This document shows positions 63,082-64,000 of a stretch of DNA of 64,000 nt, piece after piece. Numbering within the stretch: position 1 is the first letter of the stretch; each line of letters opens with the position of its first letter. The DNA is from Gammaproteobacteria bacterium (GTDB lineage: Bacteria > Pseudomonadota > Gammaproteobacteria > Steroidobacterales > Woeseiaceae), in contig JAOTYE010000008.1 in the NCBI GenBank assembly GCA_029862045.1, positions 62,001 to 126,000 on the forward strand. Reading direction: 5' to 3'. Made by a program: the position numbers and the translations under genes. The notes beneath the pieces are model-generated. The model was not told the DNA's origin. It did no database searches and saw only the letters and a program-made list of their open reading frames with translations.

Positions 63082-64000
63082 CTACTGCACCGTCATGGGC
63101 GGGGAGAACTGTTTCTGACCGGTGCTCAGGGTGCTTTCGACGACGGCACAGTAATCACCCGGATGGGGAACGATCGCCTCCCAGTTGAACTGCCAGTAGT
63201 CATTGGCCTTGTAGCGGAATCCGCTCGTACCGGGATCGCCGGCCATGCTCAGTATGATGTTACCTGACGAGCACTCCAGGATGCTGAGCATTTGAACGTC
63301 ACCGGAACTGTCAACGGGATTCATTTCCTCGTCCAGCCAGGCCCACAACAATGGATTCGAGCTTCCCAAGTTCACACGAGTTTTTCTCGGATCGATACCT
63401 GTGGCTCCGGCATAACGGAACCTTACAATTACTGTACGCGTGAGTTCGGCCGTATTTCCAGAGGTATCCGTCGCTGTAATGAACACCGTGTACGTGCCCG
63501 CTGTCGTGGTATCTACGTCGCTGGTATCAATGTCTATGTCAACGGGTTGGTCGGAGTTATCGTCGGCAGTGGCGCCGGCATCAACATACGGACCCGTACC
63601 CGATTCGATGGAGATCGTCGCAGCACCGATCAGTGTAATCACCGGTGGCGTCTCGTCGAGGATAGTAACTTCGAAGGAACCCATCGCAGAGTTGTTACCG
63701 GAGTCGGTTGCCGCGCATTCAACCAACGTCGTTCCGATAGTGAAGTCATGAACGAACACGTACAGGCCGTTGGCGATGTCGGAGCGTGCGTCGTCCAGCA
63801 TGCCAACGGAGCACGAAACCATTGGCATCGCGTCCGCGTCGGAGACGTTGAACGGGCCCCAGAACAGCATGAATGAACTCTTGTCATCGTCAAGCACGAA
63901 TGGCTCTGTCCGATCGAACAACGGCGGGCTGATATTAGTAATCTCAGGAGGGCTCGTATCCTGAACGGTCACGACAAAGCTGGCCGTAGCCTCGTTCATG
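63082..64000 (-). CDS. HYR/Ig-like repeat surface protein, 5' part beyond window
   Basis: The last 306 or so codons of a leftward gene entering from the right edge. Two HYR/DUF5011-type modules are visible. Each has a start such as D-T-S-P-P-E-I-T-N-I or D-E-T-P-P-V-I-T-L-I-G and an end such as A-T-D-T-S-G-N-T-A-E-L-T-R-T-V-I-V. A separate C-terminal beta domain (about the last 100 residues) follows, ending S-P-P-M-T-V-Q. Such modules form stalks in secreted or cell-surface proteins. An internal ATG at 63999 is not a credible start. Confidence 0.85.
   Translation of the reverse strand, partial: MNEATASFVVTVQDTSPPEITNISPPLFDRTEPFVLDDDKSSFMLFWGPFNVSDADAMPMVSCSVGMLDDARSDIANGLYVFVHDFTIGTTLVECAATDSGNNSAMGSFEVTILDETPPVITLIGAATISIESGTGPYVDAGATADDNSDQPVDIDIDTSDVDTTTAGTYTVFITATDTSGNTAELTRTVIVRFRYAGATGIDPRKTRVNLGSSNPLLWAWLDEEMNPVDSSGDVQMLSILECSSGNIILSMAGDPGTSGFRYKANDYWQFNWEAIVPHPGDYCAVVESTLSTGQKQFSPPMTVQ

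Overview
The window reads as a single chromosomal stretch of a moderately GC-rich Gammaproteobacterium, probably a free-living marine or sediment heterotroph. The grounds are a yeaG-yeaH-ycgB stress operon, OmpR-type and c-di-GMP signalling, TonB-dependent receptors, acyl-CoA and hydroxyproline-type catabolism, and many exported hydrolases. A Woeseia-like affiliation is a guess from gene style only. No rRNA, tRNA, CRISPR array or prophage was seen. The only mobile-element traces are a short IS91-type transposase remnant near 57.6 kb and a palindromic REP-like element near 8.05 kb.

Layout. 1-4.5 kb (minus strand): prkA/yeaG, yeaH and a SpoVR/YcgB gene cut by the left edge. 4.8-5.6 kb: a bestrophin-like membrane protein. 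5.8-17.5 kb (plus strand): a receiver-PAS-GGDEF-EAL protein, two tandem subtilisin-like proteases ending in Y-M-W-T-N-G hexapeptide repeats, a second EAL protein with a degenerate GGDEF, and a large two-propeller diguanylate cyclase. The two proteases share a duplicated leader that contains a perfect CRP-type palindrome. 17.5-23 kb: a histidine kinase/response regulator pair divergent from pspA, a membrane protein gene and a VWA protein gene. 23-27.5 kb: a giant lamin-tail/ExeM-type extracellular nuclease. 27.7-30.5 kb: a two-subunit molybdenum hydroxylase. 30.6-34.8 kb: gpsA, a META-domain protein, a glutathione transferase, and an SDR/quinone reductase pair.

34.8-39.1 kb holds what I consider the most unusual locus with clear enzymology. 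Two divergently transcribed SAM hydroxide adenosyltransferases both carry signal peptides, and one overlaps a TonB-dependent receptor gene by four bases. 39.1-43.2 kb: an acyl-CoA dehydrogenase, then an enolase-superfamily/DHDPS-family pair resembling hydroxyproline catabolism. 43.3-44.4 kb: an outer-membrane protein. 44.4-48.8 kb: a tightly overlapping GcvT-like/FAD oxidoreductase/FAD oxidoreductase operon. 48.9-52 kb: adenine deaminase, 3-methyladenine glycosylase and an NhaC-type antiporter. 52-56.5 kb: a lipoprotein serine hydrolase and a PA-domain subtilase. 56.6-60.8 kb: a lipoprotein with a duplicated domain, IS debris, an NAD(P)-binding protein and a second TonB-dependent receptor. 60.9-64 kb: a TPR membrane protein and the 3' part of an HYR/Ig-like surface protein cut by the right edge.

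Overall the region combines secretion of proteases and nuclease, outer-membrane uptake, and oxidation of small organic substrates under two-component, c-di-GMP and probably CRP-type control. All functional statements rest on motif reading and family knowledge; no database search was run.
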